From: Neobacillus fumarioli NBRC 102428
Lineage (GTDB): Bacteria; Bacillota; Bacilli; Bacillales; Cytobacillaceae
DNA: 64,000 nt
Direction: 5' to 3'
Assembly (NCBI RefSeq): GCF_001591485.1
Contig: NZ_BCUZ01000002.1
Coordinates: forward strand, 45,934-109,933
The notes below the pieces were generated by a model. It was not told where the DNA came from, did no database searches, and saw only the letters and a list, made by a program, of their open reading frames with translations. The position numbers and the translations under genes were made by a program. Below, in pieces: positions 1 through 12,115 of the stretch. Each line of letters opens with the position of its first letter. Within the stretch, counting starts at the first letter, position 1.

Positions 1-1
1 A

Positions 2-1576
2 GGCCGCATCCAGCATGTCCTTTTCCGCCATGAGCAAGGAATGATCCATGCAGCAGAAGGATATGCCCGAATTACAGGGAAACCTGGAGTGGTAATAGCT
101 ACTTCAGGGCCGGGAGCAACAAACCTGGTTACCGGAATTACAGATGCGATGATGGATTCTTTACCGCTCGTGGTATTTACCGGTCAGGTGGCAAGTACCG
201 TAATCGGAACAGATGCCTTTCAGGAAGCAGATGTAATGGCCATTACGACTCCGATTACCAAACATAATTACCAGGTGCGGTCGATTGCCGACTTACCGCG
301 AATTGTGAAGGAAGCATTTCATATTGCTTCTACCGGCCGGCCGGGACCGGTCCTTGTCGATATTCCAAAAGATATTTCAGCAGGAATTTTAACGGAAGAA
401 CCGGAAGAAGTTCTCATTCACTTGCCTGGCTATCAGCCGACCATCAGACCGAATCCGTTCCAAATTAAAAAGCTGGTTGACTCACTGTCAAAAGCGAAAA
501 AACCTGTCATTCTATCCGGAGCTGGTGTCCTTCATGCGAAGGCATCTGCGGAGTTAACAGCTTTTGCGGAGAAACATCAAATTCCGGTAGTTACTACCCT
601 GCTAGGTCTCGGAACCTTTCCGGCAGACAGCCCTCTATCCTTGGGAATGGGCGGCATGCACGGAACATATGCAGCAAACATGGCATTATACGAAAGTGAT
701 TTACTCATCAATTTTGGCGCCCGCTTTGATGACCGGTTGACAGGCAATCTAAAGCATTTTGCCCCGAATGCGAAAGTAGCACATATCGATATCGACCCGG
801 CAGAAATCGGCAAAAATGTTCCAACGCAAATTCCAATCGTCGGGGATGCCAAAGAAGCCTTAATCCAATTGATCGATGAAACAGCCGGTCTTGAGGCTCT
901 GGAACATCAGGAATGGCTGGAACATCTTGAACAATATAAGCAGGATTATCCGCTATGGTATCAACATGATCCTCATGGCATGTGCCCGCAATGGCTGATT
1001 GAAGCCATTCATAAAATAACTGGCGGGGATGCCATTGTAGCGACTGATGTCGGCCAGCATCAAATGTGGGCCGCCCAATACTACAACTTCACCAAGCCGC
1101 ATCGCTGGATTACGTCCGGCGGGCTCGGGACAATGGGCTTCGGGTTTCCGGCAGCCATTGGCGCACAAATGGCAGCCCCGGAAAGCACAGTCGTTGCCAT
1201 TGTCGGTGACGGCGGTTTCCAAATGACATTGCAAGAGCTGTCCGTTGTGTATGAACGAAATCTTCCAATCAAGATTATCATCGTCAACAATGGCGCGCTC
1301 GGAATGGTCCGCCAGTGGCAGGAACTGTTGCATGGCAATCGAATTTCCGAATCGATCCTGCATAGCCAACCAGATTTTGTTAAACTTGCGGAAAGCTACT
1401 CGATCCGCGGTTACAAAATTGACAACCAAGAAGACTTGATTGCCAAATTACCTGAAATATTTGCTCTAAATGAGCCGGTACTAGTTGATTGCCGTGTAAT
1501 CCAGCAGGAAAAAGTTTTTCCAATGATTGCTCCCGGCAAAGGGCTTCATGAAATGATTGGGGTGAAACCACAATGA
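2..1576 (+). CDS. ilvB: Acetolactate synthase large subunit (5' end outside window)
   Basis: This is the catalytic subunit of acetohydroxyacid synthase, the ThDP- and FAD-dependent first common step of valine, leucine and isoleucine synthesis. The frame is already open at base 2 and reads [20 protein letters not shown], the conserved region holding the ThDP-activating glutamate, so the start lies upstream of the window and the ATG at 41 is internal. Visible motifs are [14 protein letters not shown] in the middle domain, VGQHQMW, and the ThDP/Mg motif beginning GDGGFQMT and closing with VNN. The stop overlaps ilvN by 4 bases (ATGA), indicating translational coupling. Any leader that controls the operon lies outside the window. 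Confidence 0.97.
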   Translation, partial: GRIQHVLFRHEQGMIHAAEGYARITGKPGVVIATSGPGATNLVTGITDAMMDSLPLVVFTGQVASTVIGTDAFQEADVMAITTPITKHNYQVRSIADLPRIVKEAFHIASTGRPGPVLVDIPKDISAGILTEEPEEVLIHLPGYQPTIRPNPFQIKKLVDSLSKAKKPVILSGAGVLHAKASAELTAFAEKHQIPVVTTLLGLGTFPADSPLSLGMGGMHGTYAANMALYESDLLINFGARFDDRLTGNLKHFAPNAKVAHIDIDPAEIGKNVPTQIPIVGDAKEALIQLIDETAGLEALEHQEWLEHLEQYKQDYPLWYQHDPHGMCPQWLIEAIHKITGGDAIVATDVGQHQMWAAQYYNFTKPHRWITSGGLGTMGFGFPAAIGAQMAAPESTVVAIVGDGGFQMTLQELSVVYERNLPIKIIIVNNGALGMVRQWQELLHGNRISESILHSQPDFVKLAESYSIRGYKIDNQEDLIAKLPEIFALNEPVLVDCRVIQQEKVFPMIAPGKGLHEMIGVKPQ

Positions 1577-2094
1577 AACGTATCATCACGTTAACAGTTC
1601 AAGATCGCAGCGGCGTGCTCAACCGGGTTACAGGTCTCTTGCAAAGGCGGCAATTTAATATTGAGAGCATTTCTGTTGGCCCCACCGAAACCGAAGGAGT
1701 TTCCAAAATGACCCTCGTGGTCGAAGTTGGAGATGGACAGCGGCTGGAGCAAGTAACAAAACAATTAAACAAGCAAATTGATGTATTAAAAGTATCCGAC
1801 ATTACGGATAAAGCAATTGTGGTCCGGGAGCTGGCCTTAATTAAAGTAGCAAGCAGTTCCCAGCTCCGTACCGAAATCCATGGGATTATTGATCCCTTCC
1901 GCGCTGACATTATTGACGTTAGCAAAGACAGCTTAGCGGTACAAATCACCGGCCGACCGGAAAAAATTGATGCCTTGATTGAGCTCTTGCGTCCGTTCGG
2001 CATTAAAGAAATTGCCCGAACCGGCTTAACCGCCTTTTTACGCGGCTATCAGCCGCAAGTTAATGAATTTGCAGCATATTCACTATCAAAATAA
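1573..2094 (+). CDS. ilvN: Acetolactate synthase small (regulatory) subunit
   Basis: Regulatory subunit that binds the large subunit and usually confers valine feedback inhibition. The 173-residue product has the usual length and carries an N-terminal ACT domain over about residues 3-75 ([19 protein letters not shown]), followed by the C-terminal small-subunit domain. It overlaps ilvB by 4 bases and lies 28 bases before ilvC, so it belongs to the same transcript. It is called ilvH in Bacillus subtilis. No unusual feature was seen. Confidence 0.96.
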   Translation: MKRIITLTVQDRSGVLNRVTGLLQRRQFNIESISVGPTETEGVSKMTLVVEVGDGQRLEQVTKQLNKQIDVLKVSDITDKAIVVRELALIKVASSSQLRTEIHGIIDPFRADIIDVSKDSLAVQITGRPEKIDALIELLRPFGIKEIARTGLTAFLRGYQPQVNEFAAYSLSK

Positions 2095-2116
2095 ACTAAT
2101 AATTCTGAAAGGATGA

Positions 2117-4679
<2,563 letters not shown>

Positions 4680-4686
4680 TTTTCAC

Positions 4687-4711
4687 GGCCTTGGTGTCAG
4701 GCACCGAGGCC
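4687..4711. repeat. GGTGTCAGGCACC-family repeat in leuA-leuB gap
   Basis: The 13-base core GGTGTCAGGCACC is embedded in a longer inverted repeat: GGCCTTGGTG pairs with CACCGAGGCC around a TCAGG loop. The core recurs at 8095, 8944, 9050, 35053 and 48593. With no T-tract here, it is more likely a processing or stability hairpin, or simply an inserted repeat, than a terminator. It starts 8 bases after the leuA stop. Confidence 0.7.
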
Positions 4712-4754
4712 AGATTCAACATACATTTTTTACAATAATAAGGAGGTTGCTCTT

Positions 4755-5861
4755 ATGAAAAAACGTATTGTATTGCTTCCCGGTGATGGCATCGGCAAGG
4801 AAGTGATGGAATCCGCTAAAGAGGTGTTAACGGCCATTGCGGAAGAATATAATCATACATTTAGCTTTGAGACCCATGAAATCGGAGGAGCAGCCATTGA
4901 CCTTTACGGCACTCCCCTTCCCGATCCAACAGTGGAGGCCTGCAAACAGGCGGATGCTGTATTACTAGGTGCTGTTGGCGGACCTAAATGGGATCAAAAC
5001 CTATCTCATTTAAGGCCGGAACGAGGGCTTCTGGGCATCCGCAAAGCCCTTGACCTGTATGCGAACCTGCGCCCGATCAAAGGATTCAAAAATTTGCTTC
5101 ATGCTTCTCCTTTAAAAGAAGAAGTCGTTGCTGGGAGCGACCTCCTTATTGTTCGTGAATTAACTGGCGGTATTTATTTTGGAACGCCCAGCGAGCGGCG
5201 GGAAAACGGCCAGGTCGTCGTCGATACGCTCAGCTATACACGCTATGAGATTGAAAGAATTGTCGATAAAGCATTTCAAGCAGCCCGCAGCCGGCGCGGC
5301 CGCCTTGCATCCGTCGATAAAGCAAATGTGCTTGAATCAAGCAAGGTTTGGAGAGAAGTCGTCGAGGAAAAGAAAGCACAATACCCTGATGTCGAGGTTG
5401 AGCATGTGCTAGTTGATGCGGCAGCGATGAAGCTGATTACCAATCCTTCTCACTTTGATGTGATTGTCACAGAGAATATGTTTGGTGACATTTTAAGTGA
5501 TGAAGCATCTGTATTAACAGGGTCTCTTGGCATGCTCCCTTCTGCAAGCCTGAATGAATCAGGAGTCGGTCTTTATGAACCAGTCCATGGTTCAGCTCCG
5601 GACATTGCTGGTAAAGGTATTGCCAATCCAACTGCCATGATTTTATCAGCAGCGCTAATGTTAAGATATTCCTTTGAATTGGAAGAGGAAGCAAAACTCA
5701 TTGAGAATGCCGTCCAATCCGCTCTTGATTCCGGTTATCATACTGCTGACCTGCAGGTACCAAACGGACGCCTTGTTGGCACGAAAGTTATGACGCGATT
5801 AATTGTTGACTATATTAAAACCCAGAATGCTTCAAAATGTATCGCCAGCTGCTACTATTAA
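4755..5861 (+). CDS. leuB: 3-isopropylmalate dehydrogenase
   Basis: NAD-dependent oxidative decarboxylase of leucine synthesis. The 368-residue product shows the isocitrate/isopropylmalate dehydrogenase signature around [12 protein letters not shown], the [12 protein letters not shown] stretch and the NAD loop [18 protein letters not shown]. The ribosome binding site AAGGAGG lies 8 bases upstream of ATG. The C-terminus ends [11 protein letters not shown], a slightly cysteine-rich tail not needed for the fold. An intrinsic terminator follows 14 bases after the stop, so some transcription of the ilv-leu operon probably ends here. Confidence 0.96.
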   Translation: MKKRIVLLPGDGIGKEVMESAKEVLTAIAEEYNHTFSFETHEIGGAAIDLYGTPLPDPTVEACKQADAVLLGAVGGPKWDQNLSHLRPERGLLGIRKALDLYANLRPIKGFKNLLHASPLKEEVVAGSDLLIVRELTGGIYFGTPSERRENGQVVVDTLSYTRYEIERIVDKAFQAARSRRGRLASVDKANVLESSKVWREVVEEKKAQYPDVEVEHVLVDAAAMKLITNPSHFDVIVTENMFGDILSDEASVLTGSLGMLPSASLNESGVGLYEPVHGSAPDIAGKGIANPTAMILSAALMLRYSFELEEEAKLIENAVQSALDSGYHTADLQVPNGRLVGTKVMTRLIVDYIKTQNASKCIASCYY

Positions 5862-5875
5862 TAAATGGATTACAT

Positions 5876-5914
5876 GGGTAAATCGTGGCTCTTTCGGTTT
5901 ACCCGAATTTTTTT
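5876..5914 (+). terminator. Intrinsic terminator after leuB
   Basis: GGGTAAATCG (5876-5885) pairs with CGGTTTACCC (5895-5904) with one G-U pair, and is followed by a T-rich run. It separates leuB from leuCD. Confidence 0.8.
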
Positions 5915-5938
5915 CAAATCGCAGATTGCAACTATAAA

Positions 5939-6022
5939 TTAGCAAATAATGAGCCCGGATTCGCAAATAAATCAGATAAATTCGCTAATAAACAGGACGA
6001 ATTCGCAAATAAAAAGGGCGGA
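5939..6022. repeat. 21-bp tandem array upstream of leuC
   Basis: Four consecutive 21-base units begin at 5939, 5960, 5981 and 6002. The conserved part is TTCGCAAATAAA (TTAGCAAATAAT in unit 1, TTCGCTAATAAA in unit 3), followed by a variable nine-base tail. A degenerate fifth unit follows at 6023. The array fills most of the leuB-leuC gap. The period is too short and the units too similar for a CRISPR array. Function is unknown. Confidence 0.85.
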
Positions 6023-6072
6023 TTTCTTTATAAATGGAACATTCGGTTACTTTAATGGAGAGGAAGGAAACT

Positions 6073-7491
6073 ATGCAAACACCAAAAACGATTATTGAAA
6101 AGATTTGGGAACAGCATGTAGTTCACCGTGAGGAAGGAAAACCAGATTTACTTTATATTGACCTCCACCTTGTTCATGAGGTTACCTCCCCTCAAGCATT
6201 CGATGGTCTGCGTTTGAACGGGCGTAAAGTCCGCCGCCCTGATCTTACGTTTGCCACGATGGATCACAATATACCCACCCGCCAGCGGCAGGTCATCCAT
6301 GATCCTATTTCGAAAAAACAAATTGATACTCTTGTCCAAAATTGTCGGGAATTCGGCATCACCCTTGCTGACCTTCATCATCCCGATAACGGAATTGTCC
6401 ATGTCATTGGTCCGGAACTCGGCTTAACCCAGCCCGGCAAAACGATCGTCTGCGGCGACAGCCATACATCCACACATGGTGCATTCGGCGCCCTTGCCTT
6501 CGGGATTGGGACAAGTGAAGTGGAGCATGTTCTGGCAACACAAACACTATGGCAGGCAAAACCAAAGACATTGAATGTCAAAGTCAACGGCCGACTTGGG
6601 ACAGGCGTTACCGCTAAAGACTTGATCTTGGCGATTATTGCAAAATTCGGTGTAAAATTTGGTACGGGATATGTTGTCGAATATACGGGAGAAGCCATTC
6701 GGGCAATGTCTATGGAAGAACGAATGACAGTCTGCAACATGTCAATTGAAGGCGGTGCACGAGCAGGTTTGATTTCTCCTGATGAAACGACTTTTAATTA
6801 TTTACGCGGCCGCCGTTATGTTCCTCAAGGTGCAGCATTTGAAGAAGCGGTTGCGCGCTGGAAAGCACTTGCTACTGACGAGGGAGCAATCTATGATGAA
6901 GTCATTGAAATCAACGCAGACGAAGTGGCACCTCAGGTCACTTGGGGAACGAATCCCGGAATGTGTATTCCAGTTACCGCTAATGTACCAAGTCCTGATG
7001 ATACTGATAAACCAAATGAAAAAGAAGAAATCCAGCGTGCTCTTGAATATATGGGATTAAAAGCCGGCCAACCTATTTCAAGTGTAAAAATTGACCATGT
7101 ATTCATCGGTTCCTGCACCAACTCACGCTTAAGCGATTTACGCAAAGCTGCCGAAGTGATTCGTGGACGAAAAGTAAGCCCATCCGTCACAGCCATTGTT
7201 GTTCCAGGTTCATTCAGTGTGAAACTTGCTGCTGAACAAGAAGGTCTTGATCAAGTATTCAAAGAAGCTGGTTTTGAATGGCGTGAGGCAGGCTGCAGCA
7301 TGTGTCTAGGAATGAACGATGATATCATTCCATCTGGTGAACGCTGTGCCTCTACTTCCAACCGCAACTTTGAAGGACGACAAGGCAAAGGGGCCCGTAC
7401 TCATCTTGTCAGCCCGGAAATGGCTGCTGCTGCGGCAATTACCGGCCGATTTGTCGATGTCCGTACATTTACAGCACAGGAGGTAAGATAA
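6073..7491 (+). CDS. leuC: Isopropylmalate isomerase large subunit
   Basis: Large subunit of the [4Fe-4S] isopropylmalate isomerase, which interconverts 2- and 3-isopropylmalate. The cluster cysteines are visible in IGSCTNSR and [24 protein letters not shown] is another aconitase-family motif. An upstream in-frame ATG at 6034 exists, but GGAGAGGAAGG lies directly before the ATG at 6073, and starting there gives 472 residues, the usual Bacillus length. leuD follows after 3 bases. The promoter is not obvious; the gap upstream holds the leuB terminator and the 21-bp array. Confidence 0.96.
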   Translation: MQTPKTIIEKIWEQHVVHREEGKPDLLYIDLHLVHEVTSPQAFDGLRLNGRKVRRPDLTFATMDHNIPTRQRQVIHDPISKKQIDTLVQNCREFGITLADLHHPDNGIVHVIGPELGLTQPGKTIVCGDSHTSTHGAFGALAFGIGTSEVEHVLATQTLWQAKPKTLNVKVNGRLGTGVTAKDLILAIIAKFGVKFGTGYVVEYTGEAIRAMSMEERMTVCNMSIEGGARAGLISPDETTFNYLRGRRYVPQGAAFEEAVARWKALATDEGAIYDEVIEINADEVAPQVTWGTNPGMCIPVTANVPSPDDTDKPNEKEEIQRALEYMGLKAGQPISSVKIDHVFIGSCTNSRLSDLRKAAEVIRGRKVSPSVTAIVVPGSFSVKLAAEQEGLDQVFKEAGFEWREAGCSMCLGMNDDIIPSGERCASTSNRNFEGRQGKGARTHLVSPEMAAAAAITGRFVDVRTFTAQEVR

Positions 7492-7494
7492 ACA

Positions 7495-8082
7495 ATGGAA
7501 CCGTTACGTATTCATCAAGGGCTTGTAGTCCCGCTTAACCGACCTAACATTGATACCGATCAGATTATCCCGAAGCAATTTCTAAAGCGAATTGAACGGA
7601 GCGGCTTCGGACAATTTCTTTTTTATAACTGGCGGTTTGATGATCAGGGGAATCCTCGACCGGACTTTCCTCTAAATGCACCACAATATAAAGGGGCTTC
7701 CATTTTAGTGGCAGGAGAGAATTTCGGCTGCGGCTCTTCTCGCGAGCATGCTCCGTGGGCCGTTCAAGATTTTGGCTTCAAAGTCATTATTGCCCCAAGT
7801 TACGCTGATATTTTTAAAAACAACTGTGTCAAAAATGGTATACTTGCCATTCAAGCTAATGAAGAACAAGTGCAAATCATCATGAAAAAGGCCGAAACCG
7901 AAGGGTATACAGTGACCGTCAATCTGGAAGAGCAAGTCGTGTATGACCATGACGGCTTTGAATTTCATTTTGAAATCGCCCCATATCCGAAGGAAATGCT
8001 GCTGAACGGCTGGGACGAAATCGGTGTTACTTTAACGTATGAAGAGAAAATTAAACAATATGAACTGTCTTCTATTCGCTAA
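7495..8082 (+). CDS. leuD: Isopropylmalate isomerase small subunit
   Basis: Small subunit that completes the LeuCD active site. The 195-residue protein has the conserved NIDTDQIIPKQFL near the N-terminus and the swivelling-domain motif NFGCGSSREHAPWA near residue 77. The ribosome binding site GGAGG lies inside the leuC end, so the two subunits are probably translated together. A terminator follows within 10 bases of the stop, closing the operon. Confidence 0.96.
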   Translation: MEPLRIHQGLVVPLNRPNIDTDQIIPKQFLKRIERSGFGQFLFYNWRFDDQGNPRPDFPLNAPQYKGASILVAGENFGCGSSREHAPWAVQDFGFKVIIAPSYADIFKNNCVKNGILAIQANEEQVQIIMKKAETEGYTVTVNLEEQVVYDHDGFEFHFEIAPYPKEMLLNGWDEIGVTLTYEEKIKQYELSSIR

Positions 8083-8090
8083 ATAGATTT

Positions 8091-8126
8091 AAAGGTGTCA
8101 GGCACTTTATGCCGACACTTTTTTTT
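8091..8126 (+). terminator. Intrinsic terminator after leuD, built from repeat core
   Basis: GTGTCAGGCA (8095-8104) pairs with TGCCGACAC (8110-8118), leaving one bulged A, and eight Ts follow. The left arm is the core of the dispersed GGTGTCAGGCACC family, so at this site the repeat acts as the terminator stem. It may also serve the converging gene that ends at 8125. Confidence 0.8.
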
Positions 8127-8439
8127 AAAACTCGGGTAATTCATCCAGATTATTCTCTTTAATGCCGTCAGGTTCGCTGCGAATAATGTCCCTCCCATAT
8201 TTATGGAAGACATCAATGTGGGCAATTTTTCCTGCCTTTGCTTCTTCAAGAGCCGTTATATAATCTAATTCCCTTCCAGTATTCGTCTTAAACGCAATGA
8301 TATCACCGTCATCATTTTTCTTAACAGCCACAAACTCTTCCTTGCCTTCGGGATTATTCCGCCCTGCTTCCATTTTTGCTTGCTGCTCACTTTGTTCCTT
8401 GTATTGCTGATAAATTTCTTCAAAGTCTTTTTGTTCCAT
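8125..8439 (-). CDS. DUF3892 family protein
   Basis: Small conserved protein of unknown function (104 residues). Residues 35-70 carry the DUF3892 pattern: FVAVKKNDDGDIIAFKTNTG, then a short stretch with YITALEEAKAGKIAHID. The N-terminal third is charged and probably helical. GGAGGTGA lies 6 bases before the ATG at 8439, which fixes the start there rather than at the in-frame ATG 18 bases further out. It converges with leuD and stands alone. No catalytic residues are apparent and no function is claimed. Confidence 0.85.
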   Translation of the reverse strand: MEQKDFEEIYQQYKEQSEQQAKMEAGRNNPEGKEEFVAVKKNDDGDIIAFKTNTGRELDYITALEEAKAGKIAHIDVFHKYGRDIIRSEPDGIKENNLDELPEF

Positions 8440-8533
8440 CGTTTCACCTCCGAACATTTGTTAGTATTATTCTTTTAATGAAAATTATCCAGCCTGAGAA
8501 AAAACAGCCAACTTTTTTTAAATGCCATTAAAG

Positions 8534-8564
8534 AATCGGTCCACAATTATGGGCCGATTTTTTT
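8534..8564. terminator. Hairpin terminator beside DUF488 gene
   Basis: AATCGGTCC pairs with GGGCCGATT (one G-U pair) around ACAATTAT, with seven Ts on the plus-strand side. It lies at the 3' end of the minus-strand DUF488 gene, although its best T-run faces the plus strand. Confidence 0.65.
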
Positions 8565-8941
8565 CATCCATTATTTTGCTGGCTGATCACACGTTCTAAT
8601 TCCTCATAAAGCACAACTGCATGATTGTGAACAGGATCTTTAGCACCATACAAAAGCGTAACCATGCCCTTTTCCGCAAGATCCATAATCTGTTTAACTG
8701 CCTGAATTTGCGGCTCATTCGTCCGCAGCTCATCGAGATACCTAGAACGAAATTCATCAAACAACTCCGGCTTATGACCAAACCACTTCCGCAACCCAGA
8801 ACTCGGAGCAGCATCCTTCACCCAAAAATCCAACCTCGCCTCCACCTTCGAAACCCCCCGCGGCCACAACCGATCCACCAGCACCCGGCACCCATCCGCC
8901 TCATCAAAAGGCTCATACACCCGCTTCAAAAAAATATTCAT
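8564..8941 (-). CDS. DUF488 domain protein
   Basis: 125-residue member of the DUF488 family, of unknown biochemical function. The diagnostic N-terminal pattern KRVYEPFDEADGCRVLVDRL followed by WPRGVSK is intact, as is the C-terminal LLYGAKDPVHNHA. The coding region is complete, but nothing resembling a Shine-Dalgarno sequence precedes the ATG at 8941: a 121-bp inverted-repeat element starts two bases upstream. The element has probably displaced the native ribosome binding site and promoter, so expression may be altered or lost. Confidence 0.85.
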   Translation of the reverse strand: MNIFLKRVYEPFDEADGCRVLVDRLWPRGVSKVEARLDFWVKDAAPSSGLRKWFGHKPELFDEFRSRYLDELRTNEPQIQAVKQIMDLAEKGMVTLLYGAKDPVHNHAVVLYEELERVISQQNNG

Positions 8942-8942
8942 C

Positions 8943-9063
8943 TGGTGTCAGGCACCACAAATGGACAAATGGCCATTTTGTCCATCTCAGGTGGACATTT
9001 TGATTTTGAGGTGCAGTTGTTCACCCCACGCGGACAAATGTCCACGAGTGGTGCCTGACACCA
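8943..9063. mobile_element. 121-bp MITE-like element with terminal inverted repeats
   Basis: It starts TGGTGTCAGGCACCA (8943-8957) and ends with the exact reverse complement (9049-9063). Inside each end is a further short palindrome of the type TGGACA..TGTCC, and GTGGACA or a close variant recurs. The right half is nearly identical, read in reverse, to the single units at 35052 and 48592. It has no coding capacity. It sits directly against the DUF488 start codon. Confidence 0.7.
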
Positions 9064-9090
9064 TTTAATGACAACATTTAATGACGCCAT

Positions 9091-9321
9091 TTAGTCCTCA
9101 TCCTTAACATCGATGTCTTCGGGGATGGGTTCGTTTAGGGTGTCTTGGATGAGTTGTTTGTATTTTTCGAGTTGGCGGAGGTGGGTGTTGAATTGTTCTT
9201 TGTTGATTAGGTATTCGGTGCCGTTGAATAGGGCGCGGATTTTTCGCTGTTGTATGAGTTTTTCTATGGTTGCTGCTGGTAGGGATAAATATTCTGCTGT
9301 TTCTTTTATTGAAAGGTACAC
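9091..9321 (-). CDS. Excisionase-type helix-turn-helix protein
   Basis: 76-residue DNA-binding protein of the MerR/excisionase-like helix-turn-helix class. Residues 1-45 read YLSIKETAEYLSLPAATIEK followed by LIQQRKIRALFNGTEYLINK, the usual layout of two helices and a wing; the rest is a helical, acidic tail. The start is GTG at 9321, preceded by GAGG at 8 bases. There is no adjacent integrase, so this is probably a small chromosomal regulator rather than a phage excisionase. Its target is unknown. Confidence 0.75.
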   Translation of the reverse strand: MYLSIKETAEYLSLPAATIEKLIQQRKIRALFNGTEYLINKEQFNTHLRQLEKYKQLIQDTLNEPIPEDIDVKDED

Positions 9322-9425
9322 GATTCTTTCCTCGCTTTCGAAAAATTGAGCTATTTTGTCATTTGTCTAGTTTTTCTTTTATTTCTCAACTTGTGACAAA
9401 TAATGAGGAATTGTTACTTTTACCT

Positions 9426-10361
9426 TCATCGCCCAATCCGTGGCCGGCGGTCAAGGAAATTTTGTGATGCAAAGCCTCTGACCTGTTCTTCCGAATAATG
9501 TTTTAAAAGTTCATTAATAAGGTTTTGACTTTTCGAGGCATCTTCTAGATTGACAATAAAGCTGGTTATGCCATCGAAGTCCGACCCAAAACCAATTTGT
9601 TTCACACCGCCCATTGAACAAAAATGGTCGATATGCTTTATAAGGTCGCTGATCGTGGCTTTTCCAGTCGTTTTAACAAAAGGAGGATTGTAAACAACAT
9701 GAATCAGACCTCCTTTTTGAAACATAGCTGTTGCCTGTTCATCCGTTAAATTTCGCGGATGGTTACATAGTTTCTTAGCATTGGAGTGGCTCGCAATTGG
9801 ATAGTCTGCGAGCTCCATGACATCCCAAAAGGCTTTTTCACTTAAGTGTGAAACATCGGTCAAAACCTGATGTTTGTTATTTAATTGAACAATTCTTTTG
9901 CCAAACAGTGTCAGTCCCGCTCCCCGCGGCTCGCCGGCACCATCGGCCGCCAAATTGGCATTATTCCATGTTAACCCTACTGAGCGGACACCAAGCCTGT
10001 AGAGGGTCTCAAGTTTCGTAATATCATTTCCGATCGCATCTACACCTTCCAGCGTCAGCATTGCTCCTATCTGCCCAATATTGAGTCTGTCAAAATCAGA
10101 CCATTCCTTAATATGCACTATATCCGGATTTTTCCCCAGCACTTCTTGATAGAAATAATGAATTTGCTCAAGTGCCACTTGAAATTTCTGGTCAGATGGA
10201 AGGTCGGGTTCGATAAAAATAGCAAAGCATTGAACTTTTACCTGCCCTTGCTGCAGCCGGGCTTTATTTACCTGGAGTTCCGGAGCGTCGGCAAACCGAA
10301 GCTCTCCCTTGGATTCCCACAGCTTCATCAGCACATCGCAATGCAGATCGATGATATTCAT
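9426..10361 (-). CDS. Membrane-dipeptidase-type peptidase (M19)
   Basis: Zinc dipeptidase of the renal dipeptidase family (311 residues), probably cytosolic because no signal peptide is visible. Metal-site motifs are DLHCDV at residues 5-10, the glutamate in TLEGVDAIG, the histidine in DVSHLSEKAFWDV, SHSNAKKLCNHPRNL, and GFGSDFDGI near the C-terminus. The family hydrolyses dipeptides including D-amino-acid forms. It is transcribed alone; the 244-base gap upstream contains two copies of TCGATCCATGAA (10458 and 10506) and no clear promoter. Confidence 0.88.
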   Translation of the reverse strand: MNIIDLHCDVLMKLWESKGELRFADAPELQVNKARLQQGQVKVQCFAIFIEPDLPSDQKFQVALEQIHYFYQEVLGKNPDIVHIKEWSDFDRLNIGQIGAMLTLEGVDAIGNDITKLETLYRLGVRSVGLTWNNANLAADGAGEPRGAGLTLFGKRIVQLNNKHQVLTDVSHLSEKAFWDVMELADYPIASHSNAKKLCNHPRNLTDEQATAMFQKGGLIHVVYNPPFVKTTGKATISDLIKHIDHFCSMGGVKQIGFGSDFDGITSFIVNLEDASKSQNLINELLKHYSEEQVRGFASQNFLDRRPRIGR

Positions 10362-10605
10362 TTTGGACTTCCCCTTTTTTGCTTAGTTAGTATTAAGTTT
10401 GTACCCGTAATCAATGTATCTTCATAGATTTTATCCGGTGCTTTTTTCTACTTTTCGATCCATGAACGTTCTTTTATAAGCTATGACCTCTTTTTTTCCG
10501 CTTCTCGATCCATGAAACACCTTTTCATGGGATAGTTCCATAAGTATTTTCTCTTTTTGGGAGATGAACCGCTGTCACACATTTTTACTGGCCTGCTAAC
10601 ACTAT

Positions 10606-11919
10606 TTATGCAGTTGGATAAACCGAACTCTTATTCTCGCGGAAAATTACATGTTCAAGTAGTAAGCATAAAATCAAGCCATCCAACAATCCGTTGGCGA
10701 CAATGTTACGTAACCACGGCGCTACACTTTCAAATGCTGCCGGGGGCATGAACATCATGCCAATCCCCACCATTAACGAAAGGCCAATCACTAATAGATT
10801 TCGTCCCGATGGTTCCTGCCCCATTAAATCACGGATTCCAAAACCCATCATTTGGGAAAATGGAATAAACAATGAGGCATAGGCGACTTCCAATGGGAGT
10901 TTTGAAAAAAACTCTCCCGCATAAGGGAAAAAACCAGCAGCCAAAATCAGAATAGCTCCAATCATCAACGGGCGCTTCGTCTTGATCCCTGTTGTTGAAA
11001 TAAACCCTGCAGAAACAGATAACGGAACTACCCCGACAACCGAAAAAATGCCTGATACAATTAAGCCGGCGCCATTTCCAAAAATGCCTTTTTGATATTG
11101 CTTTGACTGAATTTCTTTTTCAAGTGCAATCCCGACAACTAAAATACTGGCAATCACATTGGAAATGAGTACAATCGAAGTAATCACAGATGTCAGCACA
11201 ATTCCGATGTCAAAAGTCGGCGGTCCCCAGGCAAAAATTTTTGGGATGGCAAACCACCCTGCCGGGACATACGTTTTTGCATGACCAAGACCGAACCAAT
11301 AAAACAATCCCCAGCCAACAGCAATCCCGAAAAGAGGTCCCATACTTTTTAAAACCCCCCGGGCTTTCAGTGAAAACATTAAAATGATGAGAATTTCCAC
11401 CAAACAAATGCAGGCGATTTTTCCGCTTAAATGACCAGTCTCGGTAATCCCGAGCATGCTTTTAAAAAAAGAACCGCTCATTTGGCTGACGAGCAAAATT
11501 AAATATACACCGGTGACAATCGGGGTAAAAAGATTACGGACTTTTTCAATAATCGGCAAGAAGCTTAATACGGCAAGAAAAACACCGGCTATGGTCAGCC
11601 CCATTTCTAATTGCTCTAACAATGGTCCACGATTTGCCGGAGCGCTCATTTCGCCCAGCAGGATAAAAATTGCCCACCACATTCCTGCTGCTCCTTCCAC
11701 GACGGGGAGACGGTGTCCAAAGAATACTTGGATTAAAGTGGCGGCCCCGCTGACAAACAGCATGCGCTGCATGAAAGTAGAAATATCAGCCGCTGACATA
11801 TGAAAGGCTGCCCCCACTACAACAGGCACCGCAATAATATTCGTTAACATAAAGATTGCCCATTGGATCCCCTGAACTCCGACAAGGAAGCCGCTGTCTT
11901 TTTTTATTAAATCATTCAT
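10606..11919 (-). CDS. NCS2-family purine/pyrimidine permease
   Basis: Integral membrane proton symporter of the nucleobase-cation symporter 2 family, 437 residues with roughly 12-14 hydrophobic segments. The start at 11919 is chosen because GAGGAG is 8 bases upstream; an ATG at 11934 overlaps that site. Family features include the PVVEGAAGMWWAIF stretch near residue 70 and the LPLSVSAGFISTTGIKTKR region near residue 300. The substrate (xanthine, uric acid, uracil or other) cannot be told from sequence. It stands alone with no linked purine gene. Confidence 0.85.
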   Translation of the reverse strand: MNDLIKKDSGFLVGVQGIQWAIFMLTNIIAVPVVVGAAFHMSAADISTFMQRMLFVSGAATLIQVFFGHRLPVVEGAAGMWWAIFILLGEMSAPANRGPLLEQLEMGLTIAGVFLAVLSFLPIIEKVRNLFTPIVTGVYLILLVSQMSGSFFKSMLGITETGHLSGKIACICLVEILIILMFSLKARGVLKSMGPLFGIAVGWGLFYWFGLGHAKTYVPAGWFAIPKIFAWGPPTFDIGIVLTSVITSIVLISNVIASILVVGIALEKEIQSKQYQKGIFGNGAGLIVSGIFSVVGVVPLSVSAGFISTTGIKTKRPLMIGAILILAAGFFPYAGEFFSKLPLEVAYASLFIPFSQMMGFGIRDLMGQEPSGRNLLVIGLSLMVGIGMMFMPPAAFESVAPWLRNIVANGLLDGLILCLLLEHVIFRENKSSVYPTA

Positions 11920-12055
11920 ATGCGGACTCCTCATTTATTTTTATAATAAATATCATATCACGGATTTAAATATTTCTTAAAACGAAAAAACTTTCCGTCT
12001 CAACAGCTGATATCAGCTTTTTTCGGGCTCTTTCTAACAGTTTAGGTTAAAGCCC

Positions 12056-12085
12056 TACCATATTTGCGTACCGTTACATACTTTA
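12056..12085 (+). promoter_or_regulatory. Candidate sigma-K promoter for YjcZ peptides
   Basis: TACC (12056-12059), a 17-base spacer, then CATACTTTA (12077-12085) fits the sigma-K pattern mACm - N16-17 - CATAnnnTA. It lies about 30 bases before the first small sporulation-type gene, which suits late mother-cell expression. This is pattern matching only. Confidence 0.5.
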
Positions 12086-12115
12086 TAATACCTAAAAAAA
12101 TAGGAGGTGCATGAA

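Noticed and set aside
5939..6022. CRISPR array
   Set aside because: Units are contiguous at 21 bases with no spacers of CRISPR length and no cas genes.
8621..9058. Open frame on the plus strand opposite the DUF488 gene
   Set aside because: Proline/arginine-rich product typical of antisense reading, and it runs into the repeat element; the minus-strand gene matches a known family.
12005..12023. Palindrome AGCTGATATCAGCT with following Ts as a terminator
   Set aside because: It has no loop and there is no plus-strand gene upstream to terminate.
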